Assembly (NCBI GenBank): GCA_014529385.2
Contig: CM043944.1
Location: 47,114,268-47,178,267, forward strand
DNA: 64,000 bases
Reading direction: 5' to 3'
Source: Adiantum capillus-veneris
Lineage: Eukaryota > Streptophyta > Polypodiopsida > Polypodiales > Pteridaceae
The notes beneath the pieces are model-generated. The model had not been told where the DNA came from and did no database searches. It saw only the letters and a list, made by a program, of their open reading frames with translations. Below are positions 1 through 12,060 of the stretch, one piece after another; position 1 is the first letter of the stretch, and every line of letters begins with the position of its first letter. The translations under genes and the position numbers were made by a program.

Positions 1-539
1 GCAAAACGAAATATGTTTGTTGCTTTCGAGCTGTTTCTCCTTCTTGGCTGCATAAGAACCCAAGAACCTTTGCTTATCCTCTGCTCTTGCCACCTATTAT
101 CTGTAGTGAGAGAGTTTGAGATTGAGATAGTGCTTATGCTACTACATGGTCTTCTTGGAACACTAATGGTGAGGCTGGTTGGGGACAGTGTACAACAACC
201 TCTAGAACTTCTTGGGCGGGTAGAAGACAAAGCCATAGGTAAAATGGAGGGAGAATGAGGTTTGAAAGCCTTTCATAAAGGTAGTGGATATCTTTTAATG
301 AAGAGAGAGAGTTAGCTATCAATCAGTAGTCAGGTGTCATGAACTTGACGGCTACTAGCAGTGGGCCCTACTTTGTGAAAGCAGGAAGTTACCTTAAGAA
401 AATGGGACAAAACTCAATATTTTAAAATCTTTTTCTTTCATTTTTTTGTTGCTTTCCATGTATTTCTACGTTACGTAAGGTTGCTGATCATTGGCTGCGC
501 CTTCTTTTCTCTCTCTTCAATAAGGCCCTCCAAATGACC
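1..539. other. No gene recognised
   Basis: Only short reading frames are present on either strand and none resembles a family I know. The minus strand reads as a Lys/Glu-rich stretch near positions 1-110 that could be the edge of a retroelement gag, but this cannot be shown from so short a piece. Confidence 0.4.
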
Positions 540-1100
540 TCCAAAATTTCCTAATGACACCCTCACACTTGTAATAATCTTATGAACCTATGCAATATGG
601 ATCATGCAAGGACTTGAACATTAAGATCAAATGTTATTAAGAGCAACCGCCCAAAGCACTCCAGCATTCTATCTTGTTTTAGCAATTTGTTTCAAAAATA
701 AAAAAGCACTTGCTGAAACAAGGCATGTTGTGCCCTATTTAATTAGCAAGTGAAAGATTCTTCTTCTTCATCTCTACTACTCTATTATGATAAGCTATGC
801 TAAGATATTGTCCTTTAGTAAGCGTACACGAAATACAAATTCTCTCATTTGAAAAATACTTCTTTCACCCTCATGTACCTTTTACCCCGCAGTTCTTTGT
901 CCCTATAGGGGTGTTTAGGGCTTGGGAAGGAGGATTATACCATGAAATCTTGAAGAACACGTATGTTGTAATCAACGCTTTCTTCGAGATAGAATTATAA
1001 TACAAAGACCTTTTGGAGCCTTGGGGAGCTCCAAGAAAATTTGGTCCTCATCAAGTTGTCAATTTTAATTGTGATATTCTTTTAGAATTATGTGCATGAT
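540..1100 (+). repeat. Duplicated block: repeat module joined to a diverged LTR relic
   Basis: This stretch matches 33110-33670 almost base for base. It is a junction of two things: the common block that ends in 'ttgtgccctatttaatta' (also near 19830, 21550, 23380, 25670 and 39530), and from about 770 a sequence related to the chromovirus LTR 3' end. The latter finishes with the shared 'ataatacaaag' and 'tttggtcctcatcaa' that correspond to the LTR/primer-site area of element A at 5401-5460. It is part of the left copy of a large segmental duplication. Confidence 0.7.
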
Positions 1101-1579
1101 TTTAGTGGTATAATGTGTAATTGTGCAAAGAAATTAGTCTGACACAACCTATAGTCTCCTTGTTAGTCATTGATTTTAAAGTGTTAGATATCAAAGCTGA
1201 GGTTTCTCTTTTCTTGCCTAAGAAGAGAGGTCCTTCAGTAATCTATGAAAGGTTGAAGTTGTTCATTGCAATAGGGTAAGTGGGACTGGGATTATTATCT
1301 TTGTTGGCATGCCTATTTATAGGGTATGGGGGACACCACCGCGACTATGGTCTTACCAATGGAGTCTTTCAAAACTTGCCTACAGCTAAACAATTATTGA
1401 GCTATTAGTTGCTCGATAGGAATTGATGCCTGCATAGCAATGTTAAACCCACTCCACTACTCTTTGCAATTAACAATATTCTAAACCATGGGTGCTAATT
1501 TTTTAGGGATAAGACGAGGAGTAGCCAAAGTTTTGGAAGTGTCAAGGAAAGAGCTAGCATACACATACCAAGAATTTAA
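1101..1579. other. AT-rich stretch, no gene seen
   Basis: No extended ORF and no recognised motif. It lies between the LTR relic and the gag relic in the order expected for the leader of the decayed chromovirus, so it is probably untranslated leader of that relic. Confidence 0.4.
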
Positions 1580-2665
1580 TCATGGCACAACATGATCAAG
1601 AGAGTGTAATTAATATTGAAAACTTAGATCTGGCTCATGGTATAGCATTTGATGATGGTTGTAGAGTTGTCAACTACCTTGTTGACAAGTTACAAGAAGC
1701 GATGGGAAACCCTATTTTGCAAGCGGATGTTTAAAGACAAATTCAAGCGCTTCAAGTTTCCCTAGTGCTGAAGAAAAGAGAATTCTTGTGAGGCATTCTC
1801 GTCACCTCTAAGGAGAAAACTCTTTGAGAAGATACTGGAAGGACCTCCAAGAAAATCTATTCAAGAAGAAGAAGTGCATCTTGAAATTTCAAGGGAGAGG
1901 TATGAAAGCGACACCCCTCCTACCTTTAAAAGCAATGCTGCCCCAAAAAGATGGCAGGTACGACGGTCACCTAGTCCTCCCAAAAAGAAAAGGAAGTCAT
2001 CATGTACTCCCTCCCATGCCAATCCAAAGATGGGAGAAAGAAATCCAAGTAGGAGAAAGAGAAGAAAGGGGTCACCATCCTTGCCTTCTTCTTCCTCTTC
2101 TCTTTGTCATCACCATCTTCTAACATGGAGGGTAGTGACCTGCCACCCAAGAGAGAGAAGAAAAGGAGTAAACAGAGGATTTATGCGGCATGTAAGAGGC
2201 CACACAAGTTAAAAAAAGTTCAAAGAGGGAGAAAAGAGCATTACTTCCTTACCTATGATGTAACCTTTTGAGCAACTGATAAAGTGTTAGCTTTTATTCA
2301 ACAATTTGATGTGACTTTTGGAGATGAAGAAAATGTTTCTATGCATTTCCCAAAAGTTAGCCCGTCAATGGTGGGTAGCCTACTTGCTCAAGGTGAAGCT
2401 CCAAACACATGGAAAGCTCTGAGGATCCGATAGTATGAAGCAATTCCTTGCAAGTGATGCCAAAGACAAAGTCCTCACAGAATGGCAAAGCTTGAAGATG
2501 GTCCCATCCGAGTCTATTCAAAAGTATGTGGTTAAGTTTTAGGATTTACATCTCAAAGCCTTTGTCTACAACAAGATAGACTTTGTACAACAAAAGCAAC
2601 ATTTTTGTGCTGGCCTATCCGAGGAGATGATCGAGTATGTCAACTCACAAAGACCTAAAACTATA
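1580..2665 (+). pseudogene. Decayed chromovirus gag relic
   Basis: The reading frame starting at the ATG near 1582 gives an acidic N-terminus, followed by an Arg/Ser/Pro-rich segment (about 1900-2160). A stretch then parallels element A gag, including 'KVLAFIQQFD' near 2281-2310. In element A the same order occurs at 5592-6380. The relic has many stops and frameshifts and cannot make a Gag protein. It ends abruptly at about 2665, where a truncated 'ICQLTKT' region (compare 'EYVNSQRP' in element A) runs into an LTR relic. Gag normally packages element RNA in cytoplasmic particles. The relic keeps N-terminal sequence upstream of the RS-rich part that is not obvious in element A. Confidence 0.75.
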
Positions 2666-2679
2666 TTCTTGGCAGTTAT

Positions 2680-3290
2680 TTTTATTTCTTCTTTATCTCT
2701 ACTACTCTATTATGTTAAGCTATGCTAAGAACTTGCCCATGAGTAAGCGTATACAAAATAATAATTCTTTTGCTTGAAAAATACTTCTTTCACTCTCATC
2801 TATCTCTTATCCCGCAGTTATTTCTCCCCGCTTGGGAGTTTGAAGCTTGGGAAGGAGGGTTATACCGTAGAATATTAAAGAACACCATCTTCTTGGTTCA
2901 AGGAAAGCTCCAATTAAAGGAAATTTAAAAGAACTTTTAGACACTGTGAAGCACTTCAAAGTAATTTATGTACCCTTTTACCCATATAGAGCTGATACCT
3001 CTTCCTTCATTTGCAAAGTATCGTTGACAACAAAAATCATGGAGAATGTACCTTTCGAAAGTCAATTATCTCAGCCTCGAGCTTCACCATAGCTCATGGT
3101 CATCATGCACTTTCTTCAATTGTTTCAACTCAACTGCCAGCTCTGCAATGATTGGAGCACAAACCATATATATATCGTGCCCTTGTTGCGCAACCACAAG
3201 TAACGATTCTCTTGGAACAATGTTCTAAAGGAATCCAACTTCTCCTTTGCATCTTGCACCTTCCACGAGACATCCTCTACATTGGCAGGT
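2680..3290. repeat. Left copy of segmental duplication: LTR relic plus minus-strand ORF scrap
   Basis: It matches 15740-16290 and 35745-36330. The plus-strand part (2680-2935) is a diverged LTR relic. From about 3045 to 3290 the minus strand carries the C-terminal half of an unidentified protein with the segment 'WKVQDAKEKL' and 'ENRYLWLRNKGTIY', which is better preserved at 16069-16392 and 36120-36437. The match stops near 3295, where a foreign segment with a (GA)n tract replaces the expected sequence. Confidence 0.75.
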
Positions 3291-3386
3291 AGAGGGGCTG
3301 GGTTAGAGCAATAGGGCCAAATTGTCAACAACAAGCAAACATACACCAACACTAGAAAGCGACTATGTGTAGGATGGGGCGGGGGG

Positions 3387-3488
<102 letters not shown>

Positions 3489-3624
3489 TGAGCAATGGAG
3501 AAGGAGAAACCCCAATCCATAACAATGGCGATCACTGGTTGTGTGATGGGGAAGCTCGAGTGTGACACAAAGAGACAATTAGTGTTAGGTGGGGCAAGGG
3601 GCCGCATCATTTGCATTGCGGCCA

Positions 3625-3963
3625 CCATGTGAGGTAGAGTTTGGAATTCTTCTTGTAGGGGGCCTTGAAGACGCTTAGCCATTAGACCATGGGTAGGTCA
3701 ACATCGTCTGTAAGGTCTTTTGGTAGCCTCCCGTCAAGGCTTAGCCCGTACTGAGTGTGCAACTCCTCTCTTGAGAAGCAAAACTGCCTAAGCTGTGGGT
3801 AGTATGCAACCCCTAAACATCAAAATAATGCCATATTATAAGATTTATGCATCCAACTGCTATGATTAACAAGCCCAAACCAAGCTAGAATACACCTTTG
3901 TGGCCGGAATTTGTTTCACGTTGTTTGGGAAGACACATCCACTGTGTCCTACTATATAGGGGT
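3625..3963. repeat. Left copy of the region upstream of the kinase gene
   Basis: It matches 17130-17475 and 37165-37500, which lie directly upstream of the broken and intact kinase genes. Here the match ends at 'ctactatatagggg' exactly where element A begins. In the other copies the sequence continues to the kinase. The minus strand contains a short protein-like frame with 'LSLDGRLPKDL' that I do not recognise. Confidence 0.85.
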
Positions 3964-5441
<1,478 letters not shown>

Positions 5442-5591
5442 AATCCGGTCCTCAACTGTTGTCAATAGCTTAATTTCTCTCTGTTTTGAAAGTGTTGTTT
5501 TCTTGATGATGCATCTCCTTCCCAAAGCAGAACTCAAGAGCCTCCACCGAAGGAACGAGAAAGAAGTGAGTCTCCCGCCACCTCGGCGGAG

Positions 5592-6806
5592 ATGGCTCCA
5601 CGAAGACGGCGGGCTAAACGCTCTCCATCACCACCAAAACGGAGAAGACCATCACACTCTTCTCCACGCCATAATTCAAAGAGGGATGATAAAAAGCAAG
5701 AGAAGAAAAAGGCGAGAAAGAGGACACCCTCTTCTCCATCTTCTTCATCCTCTTCCTCTTATGAAAGTGACGGTGAAGACAACGAAGATCAAGACAAGAA
5801 AAAGGCGAGAAAGAGGTCACCCTCTTCTCCACCTTCTTCAAATTCTTCACCTTTTGAAGAAAGTGATGGTGCAACCTTTGAACCATCAAAAAGAAGAGGC
5901 CATAGGAAATCCTATGCCGCATGGAAGAGGTCATCCAAGCTGAAGAAATTCAAAGAGGGAGGGAAGAGCATCTCTTTCCTTACCTATGATGGTACCTTTG
6001 GTGCTATGGACAAAGTCTTGGCCTTTATCCAGCAATTTGATGCGGCGTTTGGAGATGAGGGCTTCACGGAGTCCTCTAAGCTACGCCATGTAGCTATGCA
6101 CTTTCAAAAGTCCGCTAGGCAATGGTGGTCTAGCCTACGAGCCAACGGTGAAGCTCCATGAACATGGAAAGCTTTAAGAGCTTCCATTATGAAGCAGTTT
6201 TTGGCCACCAATGCCAAAGACAAAGTACTCACCGAATAGCGAAGCTTAAAGCTCTCTCCCAATGAATCCATCCACAAATATGCAGACAAGTTTTGGGACC
6301 TACAACTCAAAGCCACTGTCTTTAAAAAGTTGGATTTTGGAGAGCAAAAGCAACAATTTTGTGCGGGCTTAACCGAAGAAATGGCGGAGTATGTCAACTC
6401 CCAAAGGCCACGTACCATATCGGCGGTAATACACCATACTATGGTGGCCTCACGAATCAATTTCCAAACGGGGGCTAAAAGAAATAATAAGCCCCCGGAA
6501 AACAAGGGTTGCAATGAGCCTAAGCGGAAGGACAATGTCCAAAAGTCTCCTAAGGGCAACTCCAACAAAGCTAAAGAGAAGGAGTTTACAAAGCTAAGAA
6601 CAAACTCTCTCCTGAAGAGCTTGAGCGTTATCGCAAGGATAATCGGTGTTTCAAGTGCGGCGAACAAGGGCATGCGTACCGCGCTTGTCCCCAAAAGAAC
6701 AACCGTCAAGATCCTCCTAGAACTTCCTTGGTTGAAATCCAAGAGGAGGAGACTCACCAAACTCATCACAAAGGATCTCCTCTATGCCATGCTTGGGGAA
6801 AGGTAA
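5592..6806 (+). pseudogene. Element A gag (broken)
   Basis: Gag forms the particle that packages element RNA. From ATG 5592 the frame runs through an Arg/Ser/Lys-rich N-terminal region (residues 1-110, RS and polySer runs). A retrotransposon-gag-like core follows ('FLTYDGTFGAMDKVLAFIQQ', then 'RQWWSSLR'). A TGA follows at 6159-6161, and further stops precede the continued gag at about 6330 ('QFCAGLTEEMAEYVN'). A CCHC zinc knuckle 'CFKCGEQGHAYRAC' is encoded at about 6651-6692 in a shifted frame. The frame upstream of the ATG stays open for about 28 codons ('PPPKERERSES'), so the original start may be further 5', as in the relic at 1580. The coding sequence is cut at 6809 by element N and resumes at 10205. 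Confidence 0.85.
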
Positions 6807-6809
6807 GAG
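6805..6809. other. Target-site duplication of element N (left)
   Basis: AAGAG immediately before the 5' LTR, repeated exactly at 10200-10204. A 5 bp duplication is normal for copia integrase. Removing one copy plus the element rejoins the chromovirus reading frame between the end of gag and the protease. Confidence 0.95.
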
Positions 6810-6998
6810 TGTTGGGGTATAGGCGTCTGTGCCTTGCCCGGCCGCCCAGAGTCTGGGCGCCCACTGACTTGTATACCTTATACATAGCATAAGTGTATAG
6901 GGGGCTGCTCACTCTTTGGAGTCTCCCCACCCACATCGTGTGTGTGTCTCCTTCTCTCTCTCTCACTCTCCGTCTGAGGTGCTCCCCGATCCCCTTCA
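6810..6998 (+). repeat. Element N 5' LTR
   Basis: TG...CA ends, 189 bp, nearly identical to 10009-10199. It contains 'cttatacatagcataagtgtata', where 'cttataca' and 'tgtata' form a small palindrome, and ends with a pyrimidine-rich stretch. Confidence 0.97.
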
Positions 6999-7000
6999 AT

Positions 7001-7012
7001 TGGTATCAGAGC
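7001..7012 (+). promoter_or_regulatory. Element N primer-binding site (initiator Met tRNA)
   Basis: TGGTATCAGAGC, two bases after the LTR. It is the standard complement of the plant initiator-Met tRNA 3' end and primes minus-strand DNA synthesis. Confidence 0.96.
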
Positions 7013-8303
7013 GACAGGTGTGAGAGCGTAGATGGACGGCTTTGCGATGAACTCGTCAGCTATGGCGGAGAGGTCACAGATCTGAGCAAAGATATAGAGG
7101 AGGTTTGTGGATAGCCATACAGAGGCTTGCAGGAGAGCTCTCAGATCAGAGTTCCTCTACAGATCAACCCACAGTGTACATCATTTTCCCTCTTCGGGCA
7201 AGCTTTGCAACGGCTACATCGGCGACAGGTTGGAGCTTGGAGCTTCCATAGACATGGAAGCATTGTGAGATTGATGCATTCAGCTCACGCATCGAGGTGG
7301 GAAGTGAGTTTAAGCCTTTCTATGAGCTCAAAGAAGCACAGAAGAAAGTCGTTCAGTTTTTGGTAGTTTGACAACAGTCTACTGTTTTGCTCATAACTTG
7401 AGCTACAAAGCTCCTATTCCAAAACTTTTTGGTTCAAAACGGAGCTGGCTTTGAGCTCTAAGACTTTGTAGAAAGAATTGTTTTCTGATTCGGAGTGCAG
7501 GTTGGTATGAAATTAAAAACACAGAGACTGTTTTTCATGACAGTTTTGGGCTCTGTTGTTTTCTTTGCTGCAGACAGCTTACCCATGTACACTGCAGGTA
7601 GCAGGCACATATGAGGTGTTACAAGATCGGGTTTGACTCCCAGGTACAGGTTGAGTCTAGTACTCCCACAGGTGTTGCCAGTTGCAGTTGAGTGGTTCTT
7701 CTGCAGTGTTGTGGCTTGCATACATGGTGTTTGAGCGGGTAATGCTCTATGTATGCTTATGTGGTGAGCAATAGATCTTGTGAGCAAGCGCAGAGGTTGG
7801 TTATGGATGACATGTATGATCACCTGTGGTACTCTTTGTGAGCATTTGTTGGACACAGGTTTGCAGAGCTTATGCATGTATATTGAGTGTAGTTTGATGC
7901 CCATTGATTGCTCATTGTATTGAGCTTGCAGGACAATGATTATTTTGTGTTGATAGCCATTGTGCGTCAAAACTCTGGCGAATTTTTCCTAGGAGTTTTA
8001 TGCGCATCATTTATGCGATCTATGTAGAGATTGCGGGTTGCACTCAGCATTTGTGTGCGGTGTTCTCTGCAGGTGGGAGATTTGTGCGTGTGTATGCATC
8101 GATACCGCACAGTGTGGGCTTGGTGATTAGCTCACAGATTGCAGTGTGATACTAGAGCAGGCGAGGCTTGTATTGGCATTGCGGGAGCTCTATTTTGGAG
8201 TGTGTCTCACAGGTTTTACATTGTGTTTCTGGCCATATTGGTAGACAGTTTCCAGGTGTTGTTGGTGAGGTGGTTTTGCTTTCTAGTTTGCTACATTGTG
8301 CTC
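7013..8303 (+). other. Element N leader, no gene
   Basis: About 1.3 kb between the primer site and the first in-frame ATG of the long ORF. It is rich in TG/GTG motifs and has short frames on both strands that do not look like proteins. It probably carries packaging and dimerisation signals, which would explain why it is kept while the enzymes are lost, but no such structure can be proven by eye. Confidence 0.6.
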
Positions 8304-9929
8304 ATGGCAGAGACAGGTGATCGATCAGATTGTGACCTCTCACAGATGCGCGTGTTTGATGGGTCAGACTTTGCGGCATGGAGAGAGTGTATGCTTGATG
8401 CATTGACACAGCGAGGGTTGCATCGACCATTGAGTGGTGATGTAGGTAGACCTTCAAACATGTCTGACGATCAGTGGCAGGAGCTAGAGGAGATGGCACT
8501 ATCTACGCTCTCTTTGCACCTTGCGGAATCTGTATATGCTCTTGTTATGTATGAGACTACTTCGAGAGCACTTTGGCGCAGATTACATGATATGTATGAT
8601 AGATCTGAGTCATCACGGACTCGTGTGAGACATGTACATTCACGAGCACGCCGACAGGTAACATGTTGGTATTGTGGTCATTCTGGACACGTTAGACGGC
8701 GCTGTTTTCGTCGTATGCGACATCGTAGGAGACATGGCAGTCTCAGAGATGTATGTAGTGATGCCATGGACTCAGTTGCTTTGACAGTTGAGGCACATGT
8801 AGTGTCGGAGTATACTAGTGACGGGGATGTCACTTTTACCTCGAGCTATGCACGAGATGCTATACATGTGGATAGTGCACTCCATTCGCAGTGGTTGCTA
8901 GACGCAGATGCTATGTTTCATGTCACGTCGCATCGTGCATGGTTTTGTAGCTATTCTAGCGGGATGCTTGGCAGTGTACGTTTGACCGATGGATCGGTGC
9001 ATGCGATAGCAGGTGCAGGAGATTTTAGACTGTCATTACCGAGTGGTGCATCTTACTTGTTACGACATGTGCGCTATGTACCAGATTTGACAGTGAGTTT
9101 GATCTCGATTGGTCAGCTAAGAGATTGTGGATGTCAAATTTCGCTACGAGAGCGAGATTTTGTGATGCATTTGGGTTCGCTAGTGATTGCGAGAGGTGCC
9201 AGGAGTGGTACACGTTACCCATTGCATGTGGATCACACGAGAGACGGTGTTGTCTCTGTGATCACGCAGCCAGGTAGAGAGCGAGAGAGCAGGCGAGTCT
9301 CTTTTGCTTGTGGGTTGCAGGATGCTTTGCATGGAGTGCAGAGCAGTGACCTTGTTGTGCAGGTTGCGTCTACGGATGCACAGGTAGAGCGGGACAGCTC
9401 TAGTGAGTCACAGCAGGATGAGTCATCAGAGGTGATGACAGAGATGACTCACATGGATGTTGAGATGTCGACTATTGTGGAGTCATTTCTTGATATGCTT
9501 ATGCCAGAGCTTGATGCAGATTCAGGACATATGGATACACTTGGTACACATGTGATATGTGGTGGGCACGAGGAGTCACTCCAGAGCTCGGAGTCAGAGT
9601 GCCATGGTCTCTATGATAGGGGACAGGATTGCCATGTGTTGAGTTCTGAGTTGGAGGTGGCAGAGGTTGCCAGGGTTGCATCAACGTTCGGTGTCCTTAT
9701 GTACGAGATGCTGATCTCGAGGCCCGACATAGCAGCTGCAGCGGGAGCATTTGCAGCAGGGTTGATCAGTCGTTCGATGACTGATCTCGGCATAGAGCAT
9801 AGGGGAGGTTTGCAAGTATTGCGTACATACTTGCAGTACGTGTGCGGTACGTCTGGTGGTGTATGGACTTACATGGGAGCAGGACAGCCGGATGCACACG
9901 ATCACAGCCAGCCAGTGGGCATCGGTTGA
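8304..9929 (+). CDS. Gag-like fusion protein of element N, 541 aa, uninterrupted
   Basis: Start ATG 8304 is the first ATG in this frame; the frame is open upstream to 8139 without one. Residues 1-100 match copia Gag ('FDGSDFAAW', 'HLAESVYALVMYETTSRALW'), like element B. Most of the Gag C-terminal part is missing, and a basic region leads to a CCHC knuckle at 121-134 (CWYCGHSGHVRRRC). Residues 197-275 match copia protease, but the catalytic D-S/T-G is D200-A-D-A, so it should be inactive. Residues 330-455 are acidic and Ser-rich. Residues 460-526 are a scrap of the RT-to-RNase H region ('LMYEMLISRPDIA', 'LRTYLQYVCGTS'). Integrase and the RT core are gone, yet no stop interrupts the frame. It probably acts as an RNA-packaging Gag; this is inference. 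Confidence 0.9.
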   Translation: MAETGDRSDCDLSQMRVFDGSDFAAWRECMLDALTQRGLHRPLSGDVGRPSNMSDDQWQELEEMALSTLSLHLAESVYALVMYETTSRALWRRLHDMYDRSESSRTRVRHVHSRARRQVTCWYCGHSGHVRRRCFRRMRHRRRHGSLRDVCSDAMDSVALTVEAHVVSEYTSDGDVTFTSSYARDAIHVDSALHSQWLLDADAMFHVTSHRAWFCSYSSGMLGSVRLTDGSVHAIAGAGDFRLSLPSGASYLLRHVRYVPDLTVSLISIGQLRDCGCQISLRERDFVMHLGSLVIARGARSGTRYPLHVDHTRDGVVSVITQPGRERESRRVSFACGLQDALHGVQSSDLVVQVASTDAQVERDSSSESQQDESSEVMTEMTHMDVEMSTIVESFLDMLMPELDADSGHMDTLGTHVICGGHEESLQSSESECHGLYDRGQDCHVLSSELEVAEVARVASTFGVLMYEMLISRPDIAAAAGAFAAGLISRSMTDLGIEHRGGLQVLRTYLQYVCGTSGGVWTYMGAGQPDAHDHSQPVGIG

Positions 9930-9997
9930 GAGCGGTTTTCTCTCACCTTTTTTAGTCTTTAGACTAGGTTCCCTTGCTTAAAGGCACAGTCGCCTTT

Positions 9998-10008
9998 AAG
10001 TGGGAGGT
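9998..10008 (+). promoter_or_regulatory. Element N polypurine tract
   Basis: AAGTGGGAGGT directly before the 3' LTR. It is the expected plus-strand primer; element B has the near-identical 'caagtgggagaa' before its 3' LTR. Confidence 0.9.
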
Positions 10009-10199
10009 TGTTGGGGTATAGGCGTCTGTGCCTTGCCCGGCCGCCCAGAGTCTGGGCGCCCACTGACTTGTATACCTTATACATAGCATAAGTGTATAGG
10101 GGGCTGCTCACTCTTTGGAGTCTCCCCACCCACATCGTGTGTGTGTCTCCTTCTCTCTCTCTCTCACTCTCCGTCTGAGGTGCTCCCCGATCCCCTTCA
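10009..10199 (+). repeat. Element N 3' LTR
   Basis: 191 bp with TG...CA ends, followed by the second AAGAG (10200-10204). It differs from the 5' LTR by one additional TC in the pyrimidine run near 10153-10167. Confidence 0.97.
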
Positions 10200-10204
10200 A
10201 AGAG

Positions 10205-10666
10205 AACATGATGCTTTTATTCTCTTTGACCCTGGTTCTACTCACAATTTTATATCTATAGAGTTGGCCACCAAGCTAGGTATACAATCCTACGAGATGG
10301 GAGATGTCCTACCCACCCGCAGACAGTGCCTTCAAGGGGCAAGAAGCTTCAGTCACTCCCTTAATCGGAAAATTGAGGCTTCATGTCCAAGGCTATGTGG
10401 ACAAAGATGACTTCTTTATCTCTCCTCTCAAGCATGAGGATGTAATCCTAGGGGCACCATGGTTTGACCGCCTGGCTGCCGATGTTAAATTTCTTGAAAG
10501 GAGAATCTCCTTTAAGTTCAGGGAAAAAGACATGTATATAGATGCTAAGGAAATGGGTAACACTATTCCCATTGTACATACACGAACTTTCAACAAGTCA
10601 ATAAAGAGCTCTATTTCCGTGTACATGATTTTTGTTAAAGATTCTCAAATGAACCTAATGCTTTAG
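10205..10666 (+). pseudogene. Element A aspartic protease
   Basis: This is the continuation of the chromovirus polyprotein after the element N insertion. The motif 'FDPGSTHNFIS' (about 10229-10261) is the retropepsin active site with D-P-G-S in place of the usual D-S/T-G. It is followed by 'FFISPLKHEDVILGAPWF' (about 10411-10465), the typical end of a gypsy protease. The two parts lie in different frames, so there is a frameshift near 10300-10400. The same module, more decayed, occurs at 34180-34565. Confidence 0.85.
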
Positions 10667-10679
10667 CAAAAGAAAATAA

Positions 10680-12060
10680 AAGCAACCAAAAGGAATTAGA
10701 GTTATCCAATTTTCTCAAGGGGTTTCAAGATGTTTTTATTGACGACATCCCTTGTGAGCTACCTGCTAAACGAGGTAATAATGACCATGCAATTGAACTT
10801 CTTCCAGGAAGTTCACCGCCTAACAAACCTCCTTATAGAGTTTCTCAAGCTCAACAAGAGGAGATTATGAGGCAAGTGCATGAGTTAGTTGAGAAGGGCA
10901 TGGTTAGGCCTAGCTCATCTCCATTTTGCTCACCGGTGCTATTAGTTCAAAAGAAAGACGGCACATATCGTATGTGTGTCGACTATAGAGCACTAAATAG
11001 GATCACTATCAAGAATAGGTTTCCCGTTCCACGGGTAGAAAACCTATTTGATAAGCTACAAGGATCGACCTACTTCAGTAGGATTGACCTAAAAAGTGGC
11101 TATCATCAGATAAGGATAGTTGATCAAGATATTGTAAAGACCCCATTTCGAACCACATTTGGTCTTTACGAAAACATTATCATGTCTTTTGGCTTGACCA
11201 ATGCACCAGCCACATTCAACCGCTTGATGGAGAAGCTGTTCCGGCCTCATCGACCCTTCACTGGAGTGTTCTTTGATGATATTATCATCTACTCTAATTC
11301 ATTAGACGAACACAAGAAACACCTCCAGGTAATATTTCAAGTTTTGAGAGAGAATAAACTTTATGTTAATCGAAAGAAAAGTGAATTTTTCTTGCAAGAG
11401 ATTTAGTATTTAGGTCACATTATCTCTCAAGATGGCATCCAAATGGATCCATCAAAGTTAGAGGTAATAAAAGGATGGCCTAAACCAAGGAATCTTCATG
11501 AACTAAGAAGCTTTATAGGTATGTGTGCATACTATAGACGCTTCATAGAAAAGTTCTCATAAATTGCGGGACCGTTACATGACCTAACAAAGAAAAGCGT
11601 TAGGTACACATGGTCTGCTAAGGAGAACAATGCTTTCGAAAAGCTTATCTCTCAACTTGTGCATACACTACCGGATCTCTCAAAACCATTTGAGGTCCAA
11701 TGTGATGCTTGTGGTGATTGCCTTGGAGCTGTTTTACTCCAAGAAAGGCACGCCATAGGCTATGAGAGTCGAAGGCTCGACCCTGTTGAGCAAGCTCTAG
11801 GCATATATGAAAAGGAACTCCTTGCAGTTCTACATGCCTTAGACTCATGGAAGCACTATTTATTGGGGACTCCTTTCATTCTGTGAACGGATCACCAAAG
11901 TCTTAAGTACTTCATGACGCAGACCAAGCTCTCCGACAAACAAATGAGGTGGGAAAAGTTTCTTTCGCAATTTCATTTTCATATTGCTCACATTGTTGGC
12001 AAGCATAATCAAGCAGCTGATGCACTCTCAAGACGGCCGAGAGTGAATGCGGTTTCCATA
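10680..12060 (+). pseudogene. Element A reverse transcriptase and RNase H
   Basis: RT begins with a conserved lead-in ('FQDVFIDDIPCELPAKR', about 10725) and continues through 'DGTYRMCVDYRALN', 'FSRIDLKSGYHQIRI' and the catalytic 'FFDDIIIYSN' near 11270. The connection region ('HELRSFIGMCAYYRRFI') and RNase H follow ('FEVQCDACGDCLGAVLLQ', 'KELLAVLHALDSWKHYL', 'TDHQSLKYF', 'KHNQAADALSR'). Stops at 11404-11406 (TAG), about 11560 (TAA) and 11883 (TGA) inactivate it. Outside the stops the frame is well kept, which fits fairly recent loss. Confidence 0.95.

Larger units (their letters stand above)
6810..10199 (+). mobile_element. Element N: young non-autonomous Ty1/copia element with one long ORF
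   Basis: The 3390 bp element has 189 and 191 bp LTRs (TGTTGGGG...CCTTCA), an initiator-Met primer site, a leader of about 1.3 kb, one open frame of 541 codons and a polypurine tract. The LTRs differ only by one extra TC unit that I can see, so insertion is recent. It lies in the chromovirus in the same orientation and has a perfect AAGAG duplication. Integrase and almost all of reverse transcriptase are absent, so movement would need enzymes from a related autonomous copia element. Element B (40238-45654) is a decayed member of a related lineage by Gag similarity. Confidence 0.95.

Noticed and set aside
6104-6769. 221-codon minus-strand ORF opposite gag
   Set aside because: Antisense of the gag coding sequence, with no family features.
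7458-7970. 170-codon minus-strand ORF in the element N leader
   Set aside because: No motif, opposite to element transcription, and the corresponding region of element B has no such frame.
8139-8303. Extension of the element N ORF upstream to 8139
   Set aside because: The 55 codons have no ATG and a hydrophobic, non-Gag composition; Gag homology starts at ATG 8304.
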